From contig CAZJEN010000008.1 in assembly GCA_964545045.1 (NCBI GenBank), positions 39,729 to 103,728 on the forward strand: a stretch of 64,000 bases of DNA, given 5' to 3'. The stretch's first letter is position 1. Each line of letters opens with the position of its first letter. A program made the position numbers and the translations under genes. Below the pieces are notes generated by a model. That model worked only from the letters and a program-made list of their open reading frames with translations, was not told where the DNA came from and did no database searches. Shown here piece by piece: positions 1-9,400 of the stretch. Source of the stretch: SIG307 sp964545045 (GTDB lineage Bacteria; Bacillota; Clostridia; Lachnospirales; Lachnospiraceae).

Positions 1-363
1 AAGCTTCACATCCTCGCACAGCTCCGTGTAAATATACGGTTCCTTCGAAGTATCGACAATTTTTTCCGGAATTATAACCACCGGAGTCGGTGTAGGTGTA
101 GGAATCGGAGCAGCCGTCGGTTCCAAGGATGCCGTCGGCTGCAACTCATTCTTTCCGCCGATCTCGGCCCCCGGCTCTTTCCCGGGCTTTCCTGTCGATG
201 TAACTGCCTCGCTTCCGGCAAAGTATTTTTCTCCGGGAAGCTCTCCCGCCTCCCCCGCAATCTCCTGCTTCGGAGTCTCCTGTGGGCCTTTCCCGCAGGC
301 AGAAAACATCAGCACTGCCCACATTACCGTCAGTGCCGCAAAGTACCAACATTTTCGACCCAT
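1..363 (-). CDS. Lipoprotein, N-terminal part (runs off left edge)
   Basis: Reading leftwards from the ATG at 363 there is an open frame of 121 codons with no stop before the window edge, so the C-terminus is missing. The start follows a GGAGGAG ribosome-binding site. The first ~20 residues are a hydrophobic signal ending in the lipobox FSAC, so the Cys is the probable lipidation site. After that comes a charged, low-complexity stretch and a short Pro/Thr linker (PIPTPTPTP), the same linker style seen in the surface proteins at 6497-14785. The visible part contains no recognisable catalytic domain. It lies 59 bp downstream of radA on the same strand. Confidence 0.75.
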   Translation of the reverse strand, partial: MGRKCWYFAALTVMWAVLMFSACGKGPQETPKQEIAGEAGELPGEKYFAGSEAVTSTGKPGKEPGAEIGGKNELQPTASLEPTAAPIPTPTPTPVVIIPEKIVDTSKEPYIYTELCEDVKL

Positions 364-422
364 CACAGGCTCCTCCTTCGTAAAATAACGTTCTGCTTTG
401 TCTATGTATCAAAAGCTCTCTT

Positions 423-1793
423 CTACAAATTCCGCAGCACCGACTGTAAATCCTGCACCGTCGCCACTTCGATAATCTGAATACCTTCGGACTTCTTCTC
501 GCCCTCGGACTTCTTACGCTTCGGTACAATCACCGTACGGTAGCCCATCTTTTCCGCTTCCGCAATCCGGGCCTGCATCATATTCACCGCACGAATCTCT
601 CCCGTCAGTCCCACTTCACCGAAAGCTACGGTACGCGGCGGTAACGGGCGATTGCGGTAGCTGGAAAGTAACGCCAGCACAATAGCCAAATCTAACGACG
701 GCTCCGTAATCTTCATGCCGCCTGCCACATTCACATAGGCATCACAGCCCGCCAAAGAAATGCCGAGACGCTTCTCCAGCACTGCCATCAAAAGCGTCAC
801 GCGGTTGTAATCCGTGCCTGCCGCCGTTCTGCGCGGCATATTAAAGCTGGTCGGAGATACCAAAGCCTGCACCTCCACCAGAATCGGACGGGTGCCCTCC
901 ATTGCCGCCGTAACAACAGAACCCGGCTCATCCTCAGGGCGTCCCTCCAACATATATTCCGACGGGTTCTTCACCTCACGAAGTCCCGCACCTGCCATTT
1001 CAAACACACCTATCTCGTTAGTAGAACCGAAACGATTCTTTACCGCACGCAAAATACGATAAGAAATGTGGCTCTCCCCTTCAAAATACAGCACCGTATC
1101 CACCATATGCTCCAGCATACGAGGACCGGCCACCACACCTTCCTTGGTCACGTGGCCAATAATAAAAATCGTAATTCCAAGCCCCTTTGCCAGACGCAAA
1201 AGCGAGGCCGTGGCCTCTTTAATCTGTCCCGGACTGCCCGGTGCCGCCTCTGTCTCCTCCCGGTAAATGGTCTGGATGGAGTCGATAATCACCACCTCCG
1301 GCAAAATCCGCCGCACGGTCTCCTCCACGCGGTTCAAACTTGTCTCCGCCAAAAGAAGGGTACTGCCGTCCGTCACCTGCAAACGGTCCGCCCGCATACG
1401 AATCTGACGGATGGATTCCTCACCGGATACATACAATACCTTCCGCTCCTTCTGCGCCAGTGCATAACACATCTGAAGCAAAAGCGTGGACTTACCGATG
1501 CCCGGGTCGCCTCCTACCAAAACAAGTGAGCCCACCACAATACCTCCGCCCAGCACCCGGTCCAGTTCCCCGATGCCGGTGGCCATCCGCTCCTCTTCTC
1601 CCGTATCCACCTCCGACAGAAGCACCGGCTCTGCCGCAGATAACGGCGAAACGCCGTAAGCAGACTTTACTTTCCCTGCTTGCGGCGCCTCCACCAAAGA
1701 ATTCCACGCCTTACAGCCCGGACATTGTCCGAGCCATTTCGGCGACTCCATTCCACATTCTTTACAAAAAAACACAGCTTTCCCTTTTGCCAT
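423..1793 (-). CDS. radA: DNA repair protein RadA
   Basis: RadA is a RecA-like ATPase that helps process recombination intermediates by driving branch migration. The 456-aa protein has the family layout: an N-terminal zinc finger with Cys10, Cys13, Cys24 and Cys27, a Walker A motif GDPGIGKST near residues 95-103, the RadA signature KNRFG near residue 253, and a C-terminal Lon-like domain. Its length is normal for the family. The ATG at 1793 follows a GGGGGAG ribosome-binding site. It starts 17 bp after the end of the small gene at 1810-2214, so the two are probably co-transcribed. Downstream is the lipoprotein at 363. Confidence 0.97.
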   Translation of the reverse strand: MAKGKAVFFCKECGMESPKWLGQCPGCKAWNSLVEAPQAGKVKSAYGVSPLSAAEPVLLSEVDTGEEERMATGIGELDRVLGGGIVVGSLVLVGGDPGIGKSTLLLQMCYALAQKERKVLYVSGEESIRQIRMRADRLQVTDGSTLLLAETSLNRVEETVRRILPEVVIIDSIQTIYREETEAAPGSPGQIKEATASLLRLAKGLGITIFIIGHVTKEGVVAGPRMLEHMVDTVLYFEGESHISYRILRAVKNRFGSTNEIGVFEMAGAGLREVKNPSEYMLEGRPEDEPGSVVTAAMEGTRPILVEVQALVSPTSFNMPRRTAAGTDYNRVTLLMAVLEKRLGISLAGCDAYVNVAGGMKITEPSLDLAIVLALLSSYRNRPLPPRTVAFGEVGLTGEIRAVNMMQARIAEAEKMGYRTVIVPKRKKSEGEKKSEGIQIIEVATVQDLQSVLRNL

Positions 1794-1809
1794 AACTCCC
1801 CCGCAACTC

Positions 1810-2214
1810 TTACTGCTTCACTACACGTACCTCAGAACTTCTGCCTGCCGTAAGCTCCAGACTGAACACCAGCTTACCGCCCAGATTGGTCTTCATCTTA
1901 CCGATATTGGTACCGTCAATATAAAGCTTATACTCAGACTCTGCCTCAAGGCCCAGTGCTACCTGAGTATTCGTCGTTCCCTCTACGTTAAATCCGACTT
2001 CTTTATCATTTGCGGAAAACTCAGTTACATCCGTACCCGGTACAGACTCATACGCAAACATACCGTTGCGCTCCAACTTCGTAATCTCCTGAAACGTCTT
2101 TACTTTATACAAATCCCCGCCAAACTCGAAACCGTCGGCCTTTGCTTTTGCAGCAAGCGTATAATCTCCGAACGCAAGCTTTCCGTTGTCCTGAACATAA
2201 ATCAGTTCTGCCAT
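1810..2214 (-). CDS. Conserved Lachnospiraceae-type protein of unknown function
   Basis: A 134-aa soluble acidic protein with no signal peptide or membrane segment. It begins with an FGDYTLAAK segment and has a second-half pattern of beta strands (NMKTNLGGKL-like, here GKMKTNLGGKLVFSLEL). I recognise the sequence type from clostridial genomes, where it is often labelled 'endosialidase'. I see no sialidase Asp-box or other catalytic motif, so that label should not be taken as function. The ATG follows AGGAGG. It has its own extended -10 promoter and an inverted repeat in the leader, and sits 17 bp ahead of radA. Confidence 0.7.
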   Translation of the reverse strand: MAELIYVQDNGKLAFGDYTLAAKAKADGFEFGGDLYKVKTFQEITKLERNGMFAYESVPGTDVTEFSANDKEVGFNVEGTTNTQVALGLEAESEYKLYIDGTNIGKMKTNLGGKLVFSLELTAGRSSEVRVVKQ

Positions 2215-2229
2215 AATCTTATCCTCCTG

Positions 2230-2269
2230 TAACAGCCGTCCATCTGTTATTTGTTACAATACCAGTATA
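2230..2269 (-). promoter_or_regulatory. Extended -10 promoter and leader inverted repeat for the 134-aa gene
   Basis: On the minus strand, TGC-TATACT (-10 at 2264-2269) is an extended -10 element without a clear -35. Between it and the start codon lies TAACAG-N8-CTGTTA (2230-2249), an inverted repeat that ends just before the ribosome-binding site. It could be an operator or a small leader hairpin. Confidence 0.45.
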
Positions 2270-2329
2270 GCACAAAAACTCTCTTTTTTCCACAAAAATT
2301 CACAGATTCATAAAATGCTCATAATTCTT

Positions 2330-4792
2330 TTATGATTTCTTAGCTTTCCGCACTCTGCGCAAACGAAGTCGGGCATTTTCCGGCGTTTCCTTCTCTTGTA
2401 CCGTAAGCGCTACCGTATCTCCCACAGCAATTTTTCCGCTTAGAATCTCTTCTGCCAGCATATCCTCCAGATGCACCTGCACCGCGCGGCGAATCGGTCT
2501 TGCGCCGTACTTCTCGTCGGAGCCCTTCTTTACGATAAACTCCGCCACTGCCTCATCCGGCTTTAAGTTGATGGAAAGCTGCTCCTTGCAACGCTTTACC
2601 ACTTCCGCAATCTGAAGTCCCGCGATTTGCTTTAAGGCCTCAGCGCCCAAAGTCTTAAACACAATGGTCTCATCGATACGGTTAATAAACTCCGGCTTGA
2701 AGTTATGCTTTACCTCTTCCATGACCGCAGTACGCATCCGTTCGTAGTCCGCCGCTTCGTCCGGCTTACTGATAAAGCCCAGATTCTTCGGCTCCATAAT
2801 CCGGCCCGCACCGGTATTGGAGGTCATAATGATAATCGTATTTTTAAAGCTGACACGTCTGCCCTGGGCATCCGTAATGTGACCGTCCTCCAGCACCTGA
2901 AGCAGGATATTGAATACGTCCGGATGTGCCTTTTCCAACTCGTCAAACAATACCACGGAATACGGATTCCGGCGAATCTGCTCACTTAACTGTCCGCCCT
3001 CGTCGTGGCCCACATACCCCGGCGGAGAACCGATCATTTTGGACACACTGTGCTTTTCCATGTACTCGGACATATCCACGCGAATCAAGGCATCTTCCTT
3101 GCCGAATACCGCCTCCGCAAGAGCCTTGGACAGCTCCGTCTTACCCACACCGGTCGGTCCCAGAAATAAGAAGGAGCCAATCGGACGCTGCGGATTCTGC
3201 AGTCCCACACGGGCACGACGAATGGCTCTGGCCACCGCCAATACCGCATCCTCCTGACCGATGACACGCTTACGAAGTACCTCCGGAAGCTTTAACAGAC
3301 GTTCACTCTCCTCCTCGCAAAGCTTAGCAAGCGGTACCTTGGTCCAAGCGGAAATCACGTCCGCAATCATATCTTCATGCAGTACAGGAAGAACTGCTTC
3401 TGTCGTCTCCTCCGCCTCTAAACGGGCTGTCAGACGCTTCTGCTTCGCCGCAAGGGCAATGGCACCTTCGCTGTCACCGGAAAGAAGTAACCGCTCCTTT
3501 TCCGCCTGAAGCTGTGCCAGCTGCTTTCTCTTATCATTGTCGGCAACCGCTGCCGTAAGAGAGGTTAAACGAAGCTTCGATGCCGCCTCATCCAACACAT
3601 CGATGGCCTTATCCGGCAGAAAACGGTCGTTAATATAACGCTCGGAAAGCTTTACCGCCGCCTTCACCGCCTCATCACTGATAACGATACCGTGATGCTT
3701 CTCGTAGGTCTCACGAAGACCGAATATAATCTCCTCCGCCTCCGCCAAAGACGGCTCCTCTACCACCACCGGCTGGAATCTTCGTTCCAACGCCGCATCC
3801 TTTTCGATATATTTGCGGTACTCCTCTCTCGTGATCGCACCGATGACCTGAAACTCTCCTCTTGCCAACGCCGGCTTCATAATGTTGGAGGCATCCAGAG
3901 ATCCTTCCGCTCCGCCGGCTCCGATAATGGTGTGTAACTCATCAATGAAAATCAAAACGTTACCGTCGCTGATTGCCTCGTCCATCACCCGCTTAATACG
4001 CTCTTCGAACTCTCCGCGGTACTTGGTACCCGCAACCATAGCCGATAAATCCAAAGAAAGCAGGCGCTTCTTTTTCATCTCCTCCGGCACGTTTCCTTCC
4101 GCAATACGACGGGCAAGTCCTTCCGCTACCGCCGTCTTACCTACGCCCGGTTCACCCACCAGACACGGATTATTCTTCGTTCTGCGGCTCAAAATCCGGA
4201 TAACACGGCTGATTTCCTCTTCCCGTCCGATGACAGGGTCCAGCTTGCCGTTTTTCGCTGCTTCCGTCATATCCTTACTGAATTTATCCAACAGCGAACC
4301 GTTTTCGCTTTTCTTCACCTTACTCCGGCTCATGGCATACTCCGCCTTGGCACGGTTGGCATCGATTCCCATAGCTTCCAGTGTAGCAAAATAAATCTTT
4401 TGCACCGGAATCCCCAACGTATTTAAGAGACGCACCGCAATACAATCCGTCTCCTGTAAAACCGCCAAAAGCAAATGCTCGGTACCGATTTTGTCGCTCC
4501 CGTAACGATTTGCCTCCGTTTCCGCCTGCTCCAATATTCCGGAAAAACGCGGCGTATTCTGTATTTTCTTTCTGCGATCACCCTTTTGCGGCGTAATCAG
4601 CTGGGAGATTAACTCATCCAGTTTCTCTGCCTGAAGACCGCTTTCCTGCAGAACCTCTCTTGCGATACACTCCTCACGTAACAGCGCCACCAGCAAATGC
4701 TCGCTGCCGATATAGCCGTGAGACAAATGCTCTGCCGCCTGTTTTGCATATTGCAGTACCCGTTCCGCCTGCTCGGTATATAACTTTCCCAT
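2330..4792 (-). CDS. clpC: ATP-dependent Clp protease ATP-binding subunit ClpC
   Basis: Hsp100 unfoldase that feeds proteins into ClpP and takes part in stress response and proteolytic control. The 820 aa match ClpC: two N-terminal Clp_N repeats (about 1-150), AAA domain 1 with Walker A GEPGVGKT near 214, a middle coiled-coil region near 410-470, and AAA domain 2 with GPTGVGKTE near 550 followed by the C-terminal small domain. The start follows AAAGGGAA. The gene lies 26 bp after a GntR-family gene with which it probably shares a transcript. No ctsR, mcsA or mcsB lies beside it, unlike the Bacillus operon. Confidence 0.96.
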   Translation of the reverse strand: MGKLYTEQAERVLQYAKQAAEHLSHGYIGSEHLLVALLREECIAREVLQESGLQAEKLDELISQLITPQKGDRRKKIQNTPRFSGILEQAETEANRYGSDKIGTEHLLLAVLQETDCIAVRLLNTLGIPVQKIYFATLEAMGIDANRAKAEYAMSRSKVKKSENGSLLDKFSKDMTEAAKNGKLDPVIGREEEISRVIRILSRRTKNNPCLVGEPGVGKTAVAEGLARRIAEGNVPEEMKKKRLLSLDLSAMVAGTKYRGEFEERIKRVMDEAISDGNVLIFIDELHTIIGAGGAEGSLDASNIMKPALARGEFQVIGAITREEYRKYIEKDAALERRFQPVVVEEPSLAEAEEIIFGLRETYEKHHGIVISDEAVKAAVKLSERYINDRFLPDKAIDVLDEAASKLRLTSLTAAVADNDKRKQLAQLQAEKERLLLSGDSEGAIALAAKQKRLTARLEAEETTEAVLPVLHEDMIADVISAWTKVPLAKLCEEESERLLKLPEVLRKRVIGQEDAVLAVARAIRRARVGLQNPQRPIGSFLFLGPTGVGKTELSKALAEAVFGKEDALIRVDMSEYMEKHSVSKMIGSPPGYVGHDEGGQLSEQIRRNPYSVVLFDELEKAHPDVFNILLQVLEDGHITDAQGRRVSFKNTIIIMTSNTGAGRIMEPKNLGFISKPDEAADYERMRTAVMEEVKHNFKPEFINRIDETIVFKTLGAEALKQIAGLQIAEVVKRCKEQLSINLKPDEAVAEFIVKKGSDEKYGARPIRRAVQVHLEDMLAEEILSGKIAVGDTVALTVQEKETPENARLRLRRVRKAKKS

Positions 4793-4818
4793 ATTGTTCC
4801 CTTTCTGCCGTTTTGTAA

Positions 4819-5190
4819 CTAAACCTGAAACTCCCGTAACACCTCATCCGTCACCGCATGAATCTCTTCGTCGGAAAGCCCCCGGCACAAGGCCTTTGCC
4901 AAAGAAATCCGCATCTCGTTCTTTAACTGTTCCATTGCTCTCAACTTATCGCTGTTTACCGCAATGACCGCACCGTTTCTCCGGTCCAGATGCAGGTAGC
5001 CCTCCTGGCGTAAAATCGCATAGGCCTTATTCACCGTATGCATATTGATTCCGATATTTTCCGCCAGTTCCCTTACCGACGGCAACGTATCCCCCGGCAA
5101 TAGCTGCGCATTGGCAATTCCGTAAATAATCTGATTGTACAACTGCACATAAAGCGCTTCGTCACTGCCGAAATCAATTCGTATTACCAT
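4819..5190 (-). CDS. GntR-family (YtrA-type) transcriptional regulator
   Basis: Short 123-aa regulator with an N-terminal winged helix-turn-helix (PSVRELAENIGINMHTVNKAY, about residues 37-58) and only a short C-terminal helical tail, as in the YtrA subfamily, which lacks the large ligand-binding domain of other GntR proteins. The start follows AAGGAGG. It lies directly upstream of clpC and 25 bp after the surface-protein gene at 5216-6481. YtrA-type regulators usually control adjacent ABC transporters, but none is present here, so its target is unknown. Confidence 0.88.
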   Translation of the reverse strand: MVIRIDFGSDEALYVQLYNQIIYGIANAQLLPGDTLPSVRELAENIGINMHTVNKAYAILRQEGYLHLDRRNGAVIAVNSDKLRAMEQLKNEMRISLAKALCRGLSDEEIHAVTDEVLREFQV

Positions 5191-5215
5191 TCGTTACCGT
5201 CCTCCTTCCGTATTG

Positions 5216-6481
5216 CTACAAACTGTCATCCAATTCATCGTCTCCCGTGTGTCCCTGCCGGTATAATTTTACAACAATCAGCAGTAAAAGTACACAGAGA
5301 GCAAGAAACATTGCCAGCGTAAACAGTAAAAATACCTGCTGGCTCTTGTATTTATCCAGTGTCTTGTATAAAACACTGTTATCCTCTTCCACAACCTGTC
5401 TCAGTTCGATACGGCTATCGTCGTAGCGTTGCAAGGTCTGCTGCTCCCTGTCGTAGCGGTAATATCCGCTGACACCCAGTTCATCCTCCAGCACAAGCAC
5501 ATAGAAATCTGCCTCCGGCATATCACGCTTCACATAAGCCTTGATACGAATCCCGTCCACATACAGAACCGTTTCCTCGTATCCCGTCGGGGCAACATAG
5601 GCGCTCTCCTCCTCCGACACCTTATAAGAACCTCCGAAGGAAAGCAACACGCTTCCGTCCGCCTGGCTGGCGTGAATTCCCTTCTCAAATCCTTCCGGCT
5701 CCGGTTTTTCCGGTGCCTCGGTCGGTTCCGGAGCTTCCTTTTCTCTTGTGACATACAAATAATAACGCTTCTCCGTACCGTTTTCTGCGGTAACCGTTAC
5801 CACCACCGTATTCCGTCCCACCTGAAGTCCGGTGCTGCCGTTTACACCTACCGTGGCATTCTCATCCTCGGTCAGGGCGCTGACAATCAGCATTTCTGTT
5901 TCGTAAGGTACCGTCACCTCGTATTCCCGCACTGTAGTTGCAAAGGCCGGCGAAATCTTTCCCGGACTCACCTTCAACGCGGACAAATTTGCATTGTCCG
6001 AAGCATCCTGTGCCGCCTCTACCGCAAGAGTCAGTACATTGCTGGACACCGACATTGCCTGGTCCATCCCATAGGTATACACAATCGGACGGCTGTCCAG
6101 GGAAACATCTGACACGCCGCGGGCAATTGCCTGAAAACGAATGACATACTTCCGGCTTCCCACACTGGCATCCGCTCCCATGTCCGCAATTCTTAACATA
6201 CCGGCACCTCCCGTAATACAGGAAGGTGCCGTTACAAATTCCATTACATCCGCATTGTAAATAAGATAGGCCTCAAAATCGCCGATGATTGCCGCCTGAG
6301 GGGACTCTCCCTCTGCCGGCTGTACGTTAATCCAAAGAGTTACTTCAAACTCGTCACCTACACGTACCGTATCGCTTTCCGTCTGCAGATCGATGGATGC
6401 CATCGCCGCCTGTGCCTGCTCCGGTGCTCCGAATATAAGCACAGCCATTGCAAACAGAATTATAAACAGCCCTCGTTTCAT
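5216..6481 (-). CDS. Membrane-anchored cohesin/cadherin-like surface protein
   Basis: 421-aa secreted protein with a signal peptide (about 1-25, cleaving after AQA). A cohesin-like beta-sandwich (about 27-145, opening with SDTVRVGDEFEVTLWINV) is followed by a cadherin-like beta-sandwich (about 165-245: LSALKVSPG, then NTVVVTVTAENGTEKRYYL). A Pro/Glu linker and a variable domain follow. A C-terminal membrane span near 382-405 leaves a short acidic cytoplasmic tail. The same cadherin-like module closes the neighbouring 1356-aa protein. The start follows GAGGAG. It lies 15 bp downstream of that gene, so they are likely one operon. It is probably a structural or adhesive cell-envelope protein; I see no enzyme motif. 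Confidence 0.75.
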   Translation of the reverse strand: MKRGLFIILFAMAVLIFGAPEQAQAAMASIDLQTESDTVRVGDEFEVTLWINVQPAEGESPQAAIIGDFEAYLIYNADVMEFVTAPSCITGGAGMLRIADMGADASVGSRKYVIRFQAIARGVSDVSLDSRPIVYTYGMDQAMSVSSNVLTLAVEAAQDASDNANLSALKVSPGKISPAFATTVREYEVTVPYETEMLIVSALTEDENATVGVNGSTGLQVGRNTVVVTVTAENGTEKRYYLYVTREKEAPEPTEAPEKPEPEGFEKGIHASQADGSVLLSFGGSYKVSEEESAYVAPTGYEETVLYVDGIRIKAYVKRDMPEADFYVLVLEDELGVSGYYRYDREQQTLQRYDDSRIELRQVVEEDNSVLYKTLDKYKSQQVFLLFTLAMFLALCVLLLLIVVKLYRQGHTGDDELDDSL

Positions 6482-6496
6482 TTTAAATCTCCTCTG

Positions 6497-9400
6497 CTAT
6501 TCTCTTACCACATACAGTACATAGTCACGCTTAGAGCCGTCCTCTGCCATTACCGTCACGGTTAATGTATTCGTTCCCTCTGTCAGCGGCTTATATCCGT
6601 CTCCGGATACCACCGTCTTGTTGCTAACGGTTTCGGCATTTATTTTTACTACCGCAGTCTCGTTCGGAACAAATATGGAGTATTCCGACACATTGGCACC
6701 GTTAAAGCTCGGTGTCAACGGATAATTCACTCCGTTAATGGACTCTACGGAAAGATTCGACAGGTAATTGTTCGGATTGTATGCCGTTCCCGGTTCCGGA
6801 CAATTGGTTGCCGGCATATTTAAAAATACCGGTATGGAGAACACAATCGGACTGTCGGTTGCTCCCGCGTATGCCTGTGCGGTCTTTTTGCCCTCAGAGG
6901 ACGGTGCCGCCACATTTGCCATATACTGATGACTGTATGTATAGTAGGATGTTACATTATACTTCTGCAGATAAATCGTATTCTGACCCTTATTGATGTA
7001 GGAGTTACCGATAATATAGGAACCTCCCACAATTGCACTGTAACGATTGTCCCACGGAATCAGGGATGCGTCATTCAGTTCATCGTTGGTGCTGCTTCCG
7101 TACTTCGCGTACTTCAAGCCGTTGGCGATTGCTCCGCCCGGCTTTGTACTATGGTATGCCCCGATATTGTAAAAATTATACAAGCCTTCAAAGCCACTCA
7201 CGGTTCCCGTTACGCTGTTGCTGACGGTAGAAGTACCGGTTACAACCTCCTGTTTTACACGGGTTGCCAAATGGTACGGGCTCACTCCCGAATATTCCGC
7301 AGCTTTGATAAAGGTCTCCGCATAGGTGATAGACTTCCGGTTGCCGGAAGCATCCTCGTAAACATAAGAGGTCTTATAAAGCGGCGTATACTTGAGAATA
7401 TTTTCTACACCCTCCGCATCCTGATAGGCCGGCTCGTAATTCAATACCTCAAACTGGAACACTGCCTTCTCATCCAGGAAATTACGCGGGTCCATATAAT
7501 ACTCGATTGCCGCCTTGGAAGCCGTTACCCAGGTAGAACCGTCATATACGATAAAACTGTCCGTCTTCCAGTTATATGCGCCCTCCTCCATAGACTTCCA
7601 TGCAATGCCGGAGCTGTTCGGAATCAGGTTTTTGCCCGGAATATTCTCCTCCGCAATGGCTCTGTCCCAAACCAATCCGGTATGATAAGCCTTAAATACC
7701 CAGTTCGGATATTTTGCATGCAATGCACGTAAATACGGCTTATAGGAATCAGGGAAGCGTTGCAATGTCAGATGCAGTTCAAAATCCGCACTGACACCCT
7801 CATTGTTGTCGGTCTGGCTGCCCCATATATTTGTTACCGGTGTCGGCGTCGGCGGTGCCTCACACTCCGTAATATATTGTTCCAAAATATAGCCGTAATA
7901 CTCGGTATTGCTGTAGGTCATTCCCACATGACGATATACATTTCCCTTGTCATCTTCATATCTGCCGTACAGCATTAAGTAGGTCTGCGGAGTCGCCGTA
8001 ATTCCCCGGCCCCCGTCCCAGGTCTTAACACTGGATACACCGCTGGCCGGAAGCACCTTTAATACAAGGGAAGACGCATTCGGATGAACCGCATGGCCCC
8101 AGCCTTCCTGCACACCCTTTGTGTTCTCTTTTGCCTCCGCCCCCGGGCGAATGCCTTGTGTCACTGTCGGCGTGGCCATCGGGGCTGAAGTTACTCCCGG
8201 TACAACCGGCACGCCCTGCGTAGGCCTCGGGGTCGGCGTCGAGGTTACAGGTGCCTCGATCTCCGTAATATATTTCTCCAAAATATAACCGTAATATTCC
8301 TTATCACTTCGGGATACACCCACATGACGGTATAATCTTCCGTCTTCATCCACGTACAAACCGTACAACATCAAATTCGTCTCGGCACTAACCGTAATCG
8401 CACTTCCCGTAAGCTCGGACTTCACACTTCCTACGCCGTTTGCCGGCAGTACCTTCATCACCAGGGACGCCGCATTCGGATTCACCGCATGGCCCCAGCC
8501 CTCCTGCACACCCTTCGTATTCTCCTTTGCCTGTGCCGCAGGGGTGGCATTCGGAGTCGGCGTTGCGGTCGGCTTCGGGGTAACCGTCGGAGTCGGTGTT
8601 GCTTCCGGCGCCTTTGTCGGGTCCGGAGTAGCGGTTGCCTCCGGCGCCTCCGTCGGAGTCGGCATCGGAGTAGCGGTCGCTTCCGGAGTCTCTGTCGGGG
8701 TCGGTACCGGGGTTGCGGTCGGAACAGGCGTCGGGGTCGGTACCGGTTCTGCCGGTTTGCCGAACTTCACCGCCGATGCCGGAACAAATCCAACCAGTTC
8801 CTCGCCGGTTTTCTCACAAGACACCTCGAACCACTTACCGTCTCCCATGGTCCGCTCGCCAATTAACGAAACTCCGCTATCCTTTTGCAGAACCGCAATG
8901 GCTCCCGCTTTTGTTTTTACATAAGATGCATTCTTGGATGCAGCGGAACGAAGGCGCACCTGTTCGGTCAAAGTCGCCACCGGATATCCCACATACTCCA
9001 GCGCAATGAAATCGCTAAGCACAAAACCTTCTGCTTCTCCCACGCGCACCTGATACCACTTATCCGTGCCTTTCCACACTTCGCCCACAACTACCAGTTC
9101 ATCTCCCTGTACCAGAACCTGCAGGATATCAAAATCCACGCCGGCTCCTTTACGGAGATTTAACTGGGTAGCGGTTACCTTTCCCGGAAATTCATAAGAA
9201 AGAGACTCCGGTGTCTGGGTCGGTGCTGTAGTGGTCGTCGGAGTCGGCGTCGGCGTTGCAGTCGGTGCTACCGTCGGAGCCTTCGTCGGCTCCGGTGCGG
9301 AAAGCTCCAGATACTTACCGAATACATAACCAACCTTCTTCTGACCGTTTACGGTCACTTCAATACAATACCATTTATCTTCACCCACATAGCAACTGCC

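Noticed and set aside
1810..2214. Endosialidase function for the 134-aa protein
   Set aside because: No Asp-box or catalytic residues; the label is a database habit for this sequence type.
5429..6112. Plus-strand frame of 227 codons
   Set aside because: Antisense to the cohesin/cadherin-like gene, with no start signals.
6929..7732. Plus-strand frame of 267 codons
   Set aside because: Antisense to the glucosaminidase catalytic region.
8489..8924. Plus-strand Gly/Val- and Arg/Cys-rich frames
   Set aside because: They are antisense to the Pro/Thr linker of the glucosaminidase; the composition is a mirror of the linker repeats.
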